This document shows, piece by piece, positions 7,598 to 15,068 of a DNA stretch of 15,068 bases; positions within the stretch are counted from its first letter, which is position 1; the number at the start of each line of letters is the position of its first letter. The notes under the pieces are model-generated. The model worked only from the letters and a program-made list of their open reading frames with translations. It did no database searches and was not told where the DNA came from. The translations under genes were made by a program, and so were the position numbers. This DNA is from Chitinophagales bacterium (GTDB taxonomy: Bacteria; Bacteroidota; Bacteroidia; Chitinophagales; Saprospiraceae), in the NCBI GenBank assembly GCA_013297575.1, contig JAAFHO010000036.1, forward strand, positions 1 through 15,068, written 5' to 3'.

Positions 7598-8536
7598 ATG
7601 TCAAAGAAAAAAAAGGCAAGTGGACCAGAGTCACTTGATATCAACCATTTCATTCATCAACCACACGACAAGTATGTTAGGGCAATACTTCAGTCGAAGG
7701 TTATTGTGGTGCAAATCATCGAATTTGTAGTACCGAAATCAATATTTGCGCTGTTGGATTTGAGGACACTCAAGTTGACCAATGCGTCGTTTATCAACGA
7801 GCAGTTACAGATCAATTTAGCCGATATTTGTTATGAAGGGAAAACCAAGACAGGCAAACTATTTAGGATTTGCCTGCTATTTGAGCATAAAAGTGATGGT
7901 TCAGTGGTAGTGGTCTATGAGCAATTAAATCGGTATATAGCCAATGTATGGGTCGAAGACCGAAAGCAGGACAGAGCATTGACCCTATCAATCCCTATTC
8001 TGATTGCACATGGTAGTACGCCAGTCGTTAAAGAATCACCAGTAACATTATTTCCAGATGCACCGGAGGAACTATTGCGTTTTGTTCCTTTGTTCGATTA
8101 TCTAATATTGGATACCGCATTATTGACAGAGGAAACGATTGTTAATTTGAAGTTTTTGGCTTTGAGAAATGTGCTATTAGCACTAAAATATAGCCGTGAT
8201 GAAAATTACTTGCGGGAAAACTGGAAAAAAGTCATTATTTTTGCAACGAAATTTAAAACAGATAAGTCCTATTTTTTTGTCATACAATCAACAATAACGT
8301 ATATGGTTAGTATATCTAAAACAGTACAGCAAAATTTGAGTAATATTGACAATGTACTCACCTCTAATGAGCAAGAAATGGTACGGCCATTCTTTCTCCA
8401 AAAATATATACAAGAAGGTCTAATGATTGCCATTCGTAGTTTTATGAAAAAAAATCCTGACATGGAAATTAAACAGGTTGCTGATCTCTTTGATGTTGAT
8501 ATTGAGTTGGTAGAACAATCTAAATTGTTGTCCTAA
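7598..8536 (+). CDS. Rpn-family recombination-promoting nuclease / putative transposase (PD-(D/E)XK)
   Basis: A 312-residue protein of the Rpn/PDDEXK transposase-like family, DNA endonucleases related to the E. coli Rpn proteins. The N-terminal family motif INHFIHQPHDKYVRAILQSK is at 15-34. The nuclease core fits D75 (LADICYEG) and E96-x-K98 (LLFEHKSDG), then YEQLNRYIANVW (107-118). The C-terminal region, about 236-312, is helical and charged and ends QVADLFDVDIELVEQ. M236 (base 8303) is an in-frame internal ATG at exactly the point where a second, separate copy of the C-terminal third begins downstream. In E. coli, short C-terminal Rpn products made from internal starts inhibit the full-length nuclease, so the same could apply here, but this is inference. 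ATG 7598 is the only nearby methionine that keeps the family motif. The reading frame appears intact. Confidence 0.85.
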   Translation: MSKKKKASGPESLDINHFIHQPHDKYVRAILQSKVIVVQIIEFVVPKSIFALLDLRTLKLTNASFINEQLQINLADICYEGKTKTGKLFRICLLFEHKSDGSVVVVYEQLNRYIANVWVEDRKQDRALTLSIPILIAHGSTPVVKESPVTLFPDAPEELLRFVPLFDYLILDTALLTEETIVNLKFLALRNVLLALKYSRDENYLRENWKKVIIFATKFKTDKSYFFVIQSTITYMVSISKTVQQNLSNIDNVLTSNEQEMVRPFFLQKYIQEGLMIAIRSFMKKNPDMEIKQVADLFDVDIELVEQSKLLS

Positions 8537-8568
8537 GCATTTTAGTATTTTGCTTTCGTTAGCACACC

Positions 8569-8818
8569 ATCAACAATAACGTATATATGGTGAGTATATC
8601 CAAAACAGTACAGCAAAATTTGAGTAATATTGACAACGTAATCACTTCTAATGAGCAAGAGATGTTGCGGTCATTCTTTCTACAGAAAGAAGTATTACAA
8701 GAAGGTCTGATGATTGCCATTCGTAGTTTTGTGTAAAAAAATATTATTGTATGAGTGTTAGCAGGTTGCTGACCTCTTTGATGTTGAGTAAGTAGAACAA
8801 TCTAAATTGTTATCCTAG
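8569..8818 (+). pseudogene. Diverged second copy of the Rpn C-terminal third
   Basis: These 250 bases align with 8287-8536, the end of the Rpn gene, starting from the shared string ATCAACAATAACGTATAT and ending at the same final codons (VEQSKLLS, here closed by TAG). The first part stays open as a 49-codon frame from ATG 8587 to TAA 8734-8736, with MVSISKTVQQNLSNIDNV conserved. Past that point it has several stops and small indels. Many differences in the open part are synonymous, and one is a whole-codon insertion, so this copy diverged under selection before decaying. It is probably what remains of a second Rpn paralogue whose 5' part was lost. Whether the 49-residue frame is still expressed is unknown. 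Confidence 0.8.
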
Positions 8819-8871
8819 GTATTTAAATCTCATTCCTTATTAAATATTTAACTCAAAATTATATCAAAATC

Positions 8872-8914
8872 AATAAAAAAAGCCCTAACCCCAACAATAC
8901 GTCAGGATTAGGGC
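8872..8914 (-). terminator. Intrinsic terminator of the polysaccharide-utilisation operon
   Basis: On the minus strand GCCCTAA (8914-8908) pairs with TTAGGGC (8888-8882), with two further G/C pairs possible beyond one mismatch. The stem is followed directly by a run of T (8881-8875 complement). It lies about 26 bases after the stop codon of the gene starting at 11370. There is no T-run on the plus side, so it serves the minus strand only. Confidence 0.8.
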
Positions 8915-8940
8915 ACAATTCACTATTACTTAAACAAATA

Positions 8941-11370
8941 CTATTTCACGAATTTCAACGAACCACTTTTTTTGCCGTTCATCGAAAACACGACATAGTA
9001 CATGCCCTGTGCGAATGAAGCGCTAGAAATCGCGTGTGTGGATGTACCAGCAGCGGTATATCCGAGGTTATGCGTTAATACGCGGTTACCCACAGCGTTA
9101 TATACTTCAATATCCACATCGCCAGATTGTACTGTCTCAAAATCCAGGTACAACATATCCGTCACTGGATTAGGGTAAGCACTCAAACTGCTCAAGCGGC
9201 TTAAATCCGTTACACCAACAAGCGGTGATCCAAATGAAATCCAATCTACGCTTAGGGTACCATTGTAGGCACCAGTCGCTGGGTTGATGTAGAATAATAA
9301 GTTAGCAACGCGCTCTGCATCCACAGCACAACCGGATACCGTACACGGCGTGCCGCCATAAGCACCATCCAAATAAGCACCGGCAAAATTATACTCATAT
9401 ACCGCATAATCAGAAGATAAAGTAGCCGTTTGAGCATTCAAATTACTGATATAATTTTGATTATCCTGTAAGTCGATACGCAATACGGTACCTGGAACAG
9501 AGGCTTTAGCACGTATGTATAATTTGTCGGCACTGCCCTTTACGTTGGCCAAGATCAATTCGCCCGTTCCGTCGTGGATAGCATACCGCTGAGATGAATA
9601 AGCACCACTTGTGCCATTCGCTGTCATGGTCCATGTACTACTCGCAAAACTAGAGGTAACACCACCAGCATCTGTTATAAATGCAGCGGTGAGGTCGGGT
9701 AATTGGTCTTGATAATTGACTACGCCCACTGGCCCAAGATCGTTACCCAGAGGTTTACCGATAGAAATAAAATCAAGAAATACATCACCGTTGTAGCCAC
9801 CTAAAGCAGGATCAACATAGAGCAATATTTGTCTGATGGCTTTCATGTCCACTTGGCAAGGACCAGTGGTACAAGGCGTTCCACCATATCCACCATCGAA
9901 ATAACTGCCTGTAAAATCAAAAGTATAGATACCGTATTGGTCATTGATTATTTTGGTCAAACCCGCTTGAGAAGTGGAATAACCCGTTGTATCAATCAAA
10001 TCTACACGGAATGGCACTGAACCACTAGCCGTTTTGGCTTTAATAAATACCTTGTTTTGAGCAGATGTCATGTCCACTACTACCGGACTGCCGGTGGTAC
10101 GGTCGTTGAGGATATAGGATACTGTTGCATAAGGTGCGGCCGTACCATCGCCTGTTATTTTCATCTCTGTACCAGATTCGGTTACTGTAAAACCTGCGCT
10201 AGGCCCAGTATAATCGAGTACACCATTGTTAAAATGGTCTTCATACAGCAACTCCGCAGAGGGACCCGCTGGCTCTAGCGATATACCCCAAGAAATATAG
10301 TCGATCGTAAGTTCACCCAAAAACATACCTGAACCGGGATTGACAAAAATAACCAAATCCTTGATCCGTGTTGGATCCACTGGGCAAGGTGCTGTGTTGG
10401 CGGTACATGGTGAGCCACCGTAACCCAAATCGGCGTAAGAGCCTGAAAAATCATATTCTAAAACAGAATATTCTGTACCCACAATTTTAGTAAGCGAACC
10501 TTGTGTTGTAAGGTAGTCATTAATGTCTTGTAGGTCAACACGAAATGAAGTATTGGCTACACTAGATTTGATTTTTACATATAATTTATTGCTAGCCTGT
10601 GTTGCATCAATATCCGATGCCAACCATGTACTTGGGTTGCGGAACAAATAAGTAAACGGGTTATAAGGCCCTGCTGTACCATCGCCAGTAACAATCAAAT
10701 TGGTGTTGCCATCCAGTTTGCCGCTCAAGCCAGAGCCAGCAATAAAGTTACAAGAGGTTAATGAACTGTCTTGGTTAAAATGGTCTTGGAAAACGCTAGA
10801 CATAATGACCGTATTTGGTGTGCCAAAAGCAATATAGTCTATTACAACAGTGCCATTAAAACCTCCTTGGCCGGGATTAACATAGAACAATAATTGTGCT
10901 ACTTTGGAGCCATCAACAGGGCATGGACCGGCTGCACAAGGCGTACCACCATAACCGCCATCTTGGTAAACACCCGTAAAATCGTATTCTAAAACAAGAT
11001 AATCAGTCGTTAATGTTTTAGTGATACCAGGAATAGAAGTAAGGTAGCCGTTAGCATCTTGAATATCCATCCTTAATTGTGTACCTACCGAACTTGCCTT
11101 GGCACGGACATATAGTTTGTTGTTGCCCGTAGCATCTACCACCAATGGAGTACCCGCGGTGGCATCATTGCATTTATAGATATAAGCATCATAAGGGCCG
11201 GTATTAATACCCGTTACAGTCCATTCTCCATTCGCCAGCGCAGATGAATAGGTGGCCGAACCTTGCAAAAAAGAAGTATTGGTGTTGTCTAGTTGGTCGA
11301 TATAGACCTGAGCAAATGCCGTTTGCCCAAACATTAAACAACAGAAAAGCAGCGTTAAGATATTTTTCAT
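8941..11370 (-). CDS. Four-repeat secreted putative glycan-binding protein with T9SS sorting domain
   Basis: An 809-residue protein with a signal peptide (1-20, ending TAFAQ), four tandem repeats of about 165-175 residues (roughly 22-185, 193-365, 374-541, 552-716) and a T9SS type A sorting domain (727-809, YPNPVTDMLYLDF, ending SLKFVK). Each repeat shares a GPYxxY-like start, NKLYVRAKA, LRxDLQD, a YEYDFxGxY strand, YGG(T/S)PC, then a second Cys, VD, LLFYVNPxxGxxxG and a closing DYISFG strand. This suggests a beta-sandwich carbohydrate-binding-like fold. The cysteine pairs are C145/C150, C322/C329, C500/C505 and C676/C681, probably disulfides. There is no catalytic domain. It is the last gene of the SusCD operon, 28 bases after the TIG lipoprotein gene, so a role in holding polysaccharide outside the cell is likely. 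Export is T9SS, not lipidation. The repeat family is not named with certainty. Confidence 0.8.
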   Translation of the reverse strand: MKNILTLLFCCLMFGQTAFAQVYIDQLDNTNTSFLQGSATYSSALANGEWTVTGINTGPYDAYIYKCNDATAGTPLVVDATGNNKLYVRAKASSVGTQLRMDIQDANGYLTSIPGITKTLTTDYLVLEYDFTGVYQDGGYGGTPCAAGPCPVDGSKVAQLLFYVNPGQGGFNGTVVIDYIAFGTPNTVIMSSVFQDHFNQDSSLTSCNFIAGSGLSGKLDGNTNLIVTGDGTAGPYNPFTYLFRNPSTWLASDIDATQASNKLYVKIKSSVANTSFRVDLQDINDYLTTQGSLTKIVGTEYSVLEYDFSGSYADLGYGGSPCTANTAPCPVDPTRIKDLVIFVNPGSGMFLGELTIDYISWGISLEPAGPSAELLYEDHFNNGVLDYTGPSAGFTVTESGTEMKITGDGTAAPYATVSYILNDRTTGSPVVVDMTSAQNKVFIKAKTASGSVPFRVDLIDTTGYSTSQAGLTKIINDQYGIYTFDFTGSYFDGGYGGTPCTTGPCQVDMKAIRQILLYVDPALGGYNGDVFLDFISIGKPLGNDLGPVGVVNYQDQLPDLTAAFITDAGGVTSSFASSTWTMTANGTSGAYSSQRYAIHDGTGELILANVKGSADKLYIRAKASVPGTVLRIDLQDNQNYISNLNAQTATLSSDYAVYEYNFAGAYLDGAYGGTPCTVSGCAVDAERVANLLFYINPATGAYNGTLSVDWISFGSPLVGVTDLSRLSSLSAYPNPVTDMLYLDFETVQSGDVDIEVYNAVGNRVLTHNLGYTAAGTSTHAISSASFAQGMYYVVFSMNGKKSGSLKFVK

Positions 11371-11398
11371 AAATAAAGAGAAAGTAAGTGATATAGAT

Positions 11399-12505
11399 TT
11401 AAAAAATTTCTAAAAAACGGATATTATCCACATTGACTTCGAGCGTGCTACCGCTGGTTTCTTCGTCGATTAAGTGGATTTTGACTACTTTTACCTTTGT
11501 AGGATCAACGGGTAATCCGTTCAAATCCTTAAAGCGGTTGAGCGGAACAGAGACAGCCTTCCAGCCGCTCCAATTCACGGGAATTTTATACGTAAAATCG
11601 TTGTTGGAACCATTTTTTTCTAATAAGATAAGGATGATATAAGTCTTGTCCTTGCCGTTATTATTGATGTCCATTTGTAATAGCGTATTCTCTGGTGTTG
11701 ACGTAATGCCGTAAGTCTCGAATGTGTCGCCGGGGAAGCCAAAATTGCTCTGTGCGCCACCTATCCAAGCGATATTGAGGTTGTCTTTTCCACTGAGTTT
11801 TAGAAAATTATTGTCAATGGGCGTGGGGTTGGCATTTTGTACTGCATTTTGGGCGTTCTGGTTGATCGTGCCCACAAAAACCCATTTATTGGTCTCTGCG
11901 CGAAGGCCTTTTCCATCAAAATTATTGACCCAAATCGTATTTTGAAGATAAAAATCAATGGGCGAAATAGTATCCTGCCCATTAGAGACCACCGTTATTT
12001 TACCTTTTTTAGTACCATCAGGGACAGTAACCCGAATAATGGAATCTTCGTCAGTTGCCACAATATTGGCCTTAATACTATCGAAGAAAAATACCTCTAA
12101 AGGTTCAAAAAAATTCTTGCCATAAATAGTAATTGTCTCGCCTGGAGCGGCAGATTCTGGCAATACTTTATAAATTTCTGGTGGTTCTAGTGTTACCTTG
12201 AAATTGGTCACAAAAGACCCTCCGTCAGTGGTAATGACTACTTCATGCTCGCCTACGGGCACGCTCTCCGGAATCCTTAGGAGTAATGCATTATCAGAAT
12301 TGTATGCCCGGTTAAAATTGATAATCTGGCCGCTAAAGGTAATATCCTTAATATTAGCCAAATTACTCCCTTCTATTGTAACCAAGGTGCCTTCTGGTCC
12401 AAAAACAGGGCTAATATTCAGTAAAATAGGCGCATCAGGTTTTTTACGGCAACCAATAATGAGCACCGCAAAACAAAAAATAAAGAATAAATTTACAGAT
12501 TTCAT
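11399..12505 (-). CDS. Surface lipoprotein with two IPT/TIG domains, SusE/SGBP-like
   Basis: A 368-residue lipoprotein in the position of a surface glycan-binding protein, directly after SusD. Residues 1-19 (MKSVNLFFIF...VLIIGC) are a lipoprotein signal with C19 as the lipidated cysteine; basic residues RKK follow. Two IPT/TIG Ig-like domains follow: about 26-105 (ISPVFGPEGTLVTIEGSNL) and 107-187 (VLPESAAPGETITIYGKNF). The C-terminal half (190-368) begins IWVNNFDGKG and ends VDNIRFLEIF, resembling a galactose-binding-like beta-sandwich of the kind that contacts glycan in such proteins. The frame is open to 12559, but that extension crosses a stem-loop and buries the signal peptide, so ATG 12505 is preferred. 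It is probably anchored on the outer face of the outer membrane beside SusCD. Glycan specificity cannot be read from the sequence. Confidence 0.82.
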   Translation of the reverse strand: MKSVNLFFIFCFAVLIIGCRKKPDAPILLNISPVFGPEGTLVTIEGSNLANIKDITFSGQIINFNRAYNSDNALLLRIPESVPVGEHEVVITTDGGSFVTNFKVTLEPPEIYKVLPESAAPGETITIYGKNFFEPLEVFFFDSIKANIVATDEDSIIRVTVPDGTKKGKITVVSNGQDTISPIDFYLQNTIWVNNFDGKGLRAETNKWVFVGTINQNAQNAVQNANPTPIDNNFLKLSGKDNLNIAWIGGAQSNFGFPGDTFETYGITSTPENTLLQMDINNNGKDKTYIILILLEKNGSNNDFTYKIPVNWSGWKAVSVPLNRFKDLNGLPVDPTKVKVVKIHLIDEETSGSTLEVNVDNIRFLEIF

Positions 12506-12523
12506 AAATAGTATATTTTTTTT

Positions 12524-12555
12524 GCAATGCATTGCTCCGATATAGCATCGGAGCA
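12524..12555 (-). other. Intercistronic stem-loop between susD and the TIG lipoprotein gene
   Basis: TGCTCCGAT (12533-12541) and ATCGGAGCA (12547-12555) make a perfect nine-base-pair stem with a five-base loop. Overlapping it, GCAATGCATTGC (12524-12535) is a perfect 12-base palindrome. On the transcribed minus strand the stem is followed by an A-run, not a T-run, so it is not an intrinsic terminator. It may stabilise the susCD mRNA end or set the ratio between SusCD and the downstream proteins. Confidence 0.6.
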
Positions 12556-12572
12556 GCACGTTTACATACGTT

Positions 12573-14054
12573 TTAGTATCCCGGATTTTGTACCAATTTT
12601 GAATTTATCTGCATTTCACCTGCTGGAATAGGGAAAAGCAAGTTGTACAAATTAATGTTTTTTCCATGCAATAACATGGTTTCTATAGCCTTGCCCGAGC
12701 GCAAAAGATCGAACCATCGGTGTCCTTCAAAGGCAAATTCTACCCTGCGTTCATGGAGCATTATATCGCGATCTATTTCGGTGAGCGGCGGCAAACCAGC
12801 CCTTTGGTGTACTTTATTAAAGGCATCCAGGGCTAATGGATTGGAGGTAACACCGCCACTGATTTCCATTAAAGCTTCAGCATAGTTTAGCAGTACATCC
12901 GAGTATCGGACTAGACTCGAATTTAGAGGGGTACTCATAAAGCAAATATTGGGGCCACTTCCTACCACGAATTTTTTGATATTAGCCGCACTAGCAGATG
13001 CGCCTGCTGCGGGGTAAGTGTATCCGCCATCGCCTGGATTGATGGTAGGATAGTATTTCCCGGCAGTCATTACGGTGTAGTATTTGCGTAAATCACCGTC
13101 TTCAAAAGCATCTACAATGGTTGTATTCGGATTGTTTAGGATCGGGCTTGTGGGTATTTGTGAGCCCCAGCCATCGCGGTCTTTTGTAATGCCTTCACCC
13201 CAAGGTGCAAAAAAGGCTTGTCGCGAATTGCCTGTACCAAAAGGGCCACAGCCTGTAAACTGAACCTGAAAAACGGCTTCTTTTGAATTATCCGCGGTGC
13301 CCAATTCAAAATTGTCGCCATAGTCGGGTAGTAAATCATATACACCTGAGGCAATGACCAATTGTGCAGCATCTCGGGCTTTAACATATTCGCGGCGGGT
13401 CAAATAAACTTTTGACAAATAAGCCAATGCTGCACCTTTAGTGGCGCGCCCCTCGCTGAGCCCCGACCATATTTTAGGTAAATGCTTAGAGGCAAAATCA
13501 AAGTCGGAAATAATCAAAGCATACACATCATCCACTGAAGATCGAGGATAAAATAAATCGTTGCCAAATACGGGCGGCTCGGTAATCAACGGCACTGCCC
13601 CATAAATACGAACTAAATCAAAATAGGCTACCGCACGTAGAAACATCGCTTCTGCGGTCAGTGGATCTTTGGTATCTTGATCCAAATTCATTTGGGCAAT
13701 TTTTGTAATAATGGTATTTGCAAGCGTTATCTGTCGGTAATGTATTGCCCAGTAATTGGCTACTACAATATTATCAGGGGTAACCGCAAAATTATCAATT
13801 GGTGTAAAATCGGGATCGGTACCACCAGGGGCAGAATTGTCCGTTGGAACCTCGGTAATCATCCAATCTTTACCATTCCACTCCACATCTTGCATCGGTG
13901 CATAATTGCCGATGAGTGCTTTTTCAACATCATTTTTTGTTTTGTAAAAACTATCCTCCGTTAGTTGATCCAATGGCTCACGGTTGAGAAAATCTTTGCA
14001 GGATACCGCAAAGAGTAACAAAATTGGAAAAGAAAACTTTAGTATATGTTTCAT
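12573..14054 (-). CDS. SusD/RagB-family outer-membrane nutrient-binding lipoprotein
   Basis: A 493-residue SusD-family lipoprotein that caps the SusC transporter and captures oligosaccharide at the cell surface. The lipoprotein signal is MKHILKFSFPILLLFAVSC, with lipidated C19. Canonical regions are all visible: FLNREPLDQLTEDSFY near the N terminus, the helical tetratricopeptide-like part AEAMFLRAVAYFDLVRIYG (134-152) and KGAALAYLSKVYLTRREY (206-223), RYSDVLLNYAEALME (383-397), LHERRVEFAFEGHRWFDL (433-450), and the terminal LLFPIPAGEM...NPGY. The length is typical. It lies 25 bases downstream of the SusC gene, and both are in one operon read leftwards. The family is certain; the bound glycan is not deducible. 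Confidence 0.96.
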   Translation of the reverse strand: MKHILKFSFPILLLFAVSCKDFLNREPLDQLTEDSFYKTKNDVEKALIGNYAPMQDVEWNGKDWMITEVPTDNSAPGGTDPDFTPIDNFAVTPDNIVVANYWAIHYRQITLANTIITKIAQMNLDQDTKDPLTAEAMFLRAVAYFDLVRIYGAVPLITEPPVFGNDLFYPRSSVDDVYALIISDFDFASKHLPKIWSGLSEGRATKGAALAYLSKVYLTRREYVKARDAAQLVIASGVYDLLPDYGDNFELGTADNSKEAVFQVQFTGCGPFGTGNSRQAFFAPWGEGITKDRDGWGSQIPTSPILNNPNTTIVDAFEDGDLRKYYTVMTAGKYYPTINPGDGGYTYPAAGASASAANIKKFVVGSGPNICFMSTPLNSSLVRYSDVLLNYAEALMEISGGVTSNPLALDAFNKVHQRAGLPPLTEIDRDIMLHERRVEFAFEGHRWFDLLRSGKAIETMLLHGKNINLYNLLFPIPAGEMQINSKLVQNPGY

Positions 14055-14079
14055 AATTGACTAGATTTTCAATGATAAA

Positions 14080-15068
14080 TTAAAATATTACGCTTAAACC
14101 AAAGGTGTATGACCTTGAAATAGGGTAACGCCCATTTTCAACACCATTGATCAACGGATTTTGGTTATAAGAACCTATTTCGGGGTCGTAACCGGAGTAT
14201 TTAGTCCATGTGTGTAAATTTTGGGTGCTGGCATACATCCGTAAATTTTTGATCTTTGCTTGTTTTAACATGGATTTTGAAAAATTATATCCTACCGTAA
14301 TGTTCCTCAAACGGATAAAAGAACCATCTTCAATAAAGCGGTCCGAAATACGCCGATTGTTATTAGGATCGGTACCCGTTACGCGCGGTAGGGTAGTGCT
14401 AGGTTGTTGCGTACGGTATCGGTTTACAACATTGACTGATTGATTGGCTAAACCTGCCATACCTTCAATGTCGCGACGCACCAGATTCAATATTTCGTTA
14501 CCGTAAACCCCTTGAAAAAACACACTCAGATCAAAACCTCTATATTCAAAATTATTGGACAAATTGAGCGTGAAATCGGGCATCGGATTACCAATATAGG
14601 TTTGATCGGCATCGTTGACCACGCCATCTTTATTGAGGTCTTTGAACTTAATATCGCCTGCACGCGTGCCGCCATCTTGAAACGGGCTTTCGTCCACCTC
14701 CGCTTGCGATTGGAAAATACCATCGGTTTGGTAACCATAGAAATAACTAATGGGCAATCCTTCTTCTGTGCGTGTAACAGGTAGTCGTTGGATTAATCCT
14801 ACCAATTTACCCGTCGAGCCAAGACTAATCACCGCATTTTTGTTACTGGAATAGTTTAAGGAGGTGCGCCAATCCAATTTACCTCTCGTGTTTACGGTAT
14901 TTAGGGTCAATTCTAGCCCTTTATTTTCTATTGCTCCAATATTGACAAAAGGCGGATTCAAAGAGCCTGCCGTGGAGGGGAGCAAAGCAGGCAGCAGCAT
15001 ACCGCGTGCTTGTTTTATATAATAATCAGCCACAATACTAATTCTGTTATGTACCAAATCTAAGTCAA
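14080..15068 (-). CDS. SusC/RagA-family TonB-dependent transporter, C-terminal part (runs off the right edge)
   Basis: The last 328 or so residues of a SusC/RagA outer-membrane TonB-dependent transporter, the pore through which SusD-captured glycans enter the periplasm. The frame is open to the window edge, so the N-terminal carboxypeptidase-regulatory-like, plug and early barrel parts lie outside. Recognisable late-barrel features are NKGLELTLNT, YFYGYQTDGIFQSQAE, the DLNKDGVVNDADQTYIGNP segment, FEYRGFDLSVFFQG, FIRLRNITVGYNFS and RMYASTQNLHTWTKYSGYDPE. The end ...SRSYTFGLSVIF is the usual aromatic barrel terminus. The TTG at 15057 is an internal leucine codon, not a start. The operon promoter is upstream of the window. 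Confidence 0.95.
   Translation of the reverse strand, partial: DLDLVHNRISIVADYYIKQARGMLLPALLPSTAGSLNPPFVNIGAIENKGLELTLNTVNTRGKLDWRTSLNYSSNKNAVISLGSTGKLVGLIQRLPVTRTEEGLPISYFYGYQTDGIFQSQAEVDESPFQDGGTRAGDIKFKDLNKDGVVNDADQTYIGNPMPDFTLNLSNNFEYRGFDLSVFFQGVYGNEILNLVRRDIEGMAGLANQSVNVVNRYRTQQPSTTLPRVTGTDPNNNRRISDRFIEDGSFIRLRNITVGYNFSKSMLKQAKIKNLRMYASTQNLHTWTKYSGYDPEIGSYNQNPLINGVENGRYPISRSYTFGLSVIF

Noticed and set aside
8587..8736. 49-codon frame as a confident independent gene
   Set aside because: It lacks a promoter box and the rest of the repeat is riddled with stops. It is kept only as a hypothesis in the findings.
12533..12555. Stem-loop as an intrinsic terminator of susCD
   Set aside because: The base run after the stem on the transcribed strand is A, not T. 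On the plus strand the T-run precedes the stem.
12506..12559. 18-residue N-terminal extension of the TIG lipoprotein
   Set aside because: It would be encoded across the intercistronic stem-loop and would place the lipoprotein signal internally. ATG 12505 gives a standard lipobox at C19.
15055..15057. TTG as the start of the SusC reading frame
   Set aside because: The frame continues without a stop to the window edge, and a SusC protein is about 1000 residues. This is an internal leucine.

Overview
The window looks like chromosomal DNA from a Bacteroidota bacterium. The evidence is a SusC/SusD pair, two proteins with type IX secretion system (T9SS) C-terminal sorting domains, several promoters with the Bacteroidota -7 box TAnnTTTG, and almost no Shine-Dalgarno sequences. 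The gene mix would suit a free-living degrader (Saprospiria, Chitinophagia or Cytophagia), but the sequence does not fix the genus.

Layout. Bases 1-39 are probably the 3' end of an upstream gene. Bases 134-2950 (+) encode a large secreted M14 metallocarboxypeptidase with a PKD domain and a T9SS tail. Bases 3031-5473 (+) hold a two-gene unit: a GMC-type FAD oxidoreductase with a four-cysteine cluster, and its Tat-signal partner of the gluconate 2-dehydrogenase subunit 3 family.

Bases 5474-8880 form an accessory islet of small or damaged genes. It contains a decayed minus-strand reading frame with a 13-bp inverted repeat, an antitoxin/PIN-toxin pair whose toxin has an in-frame TGA, a Uma2-family nuclease, and an Rpn-type PD-(D/E)XK nuclease followed by a diverged second copy of only its C-terminal third.

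Bases 8882-15068 (-) are the distal part of a polysaccharide utilisation locus. It is transcribed from beyond the right edge in the order SusC (partial), SusD, a two-IPT/TIG surface lipoprotein, and a four-repeat T9SS-exported putative glycan-binding protein, and it ends at a clear intrinsic terminator. In the usual model, SusC/SusD import oligosaccharides while the two downstream proteins hold polysaccharide at the surface. No glycoside hydrolase lies in the window, so the substrate cannot be named.

The best leads are the Rpn gene with its separate C-terminal copy and a near-leaderless promoter, the nonsense-disrupted PIN toxin, and the four-repeat binding protein with a paired-cysteine signature. 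I see no CRISPR array, rRNA, tRNA or intact insertion sequence. No wholly new system can be claimed from sequence alone.
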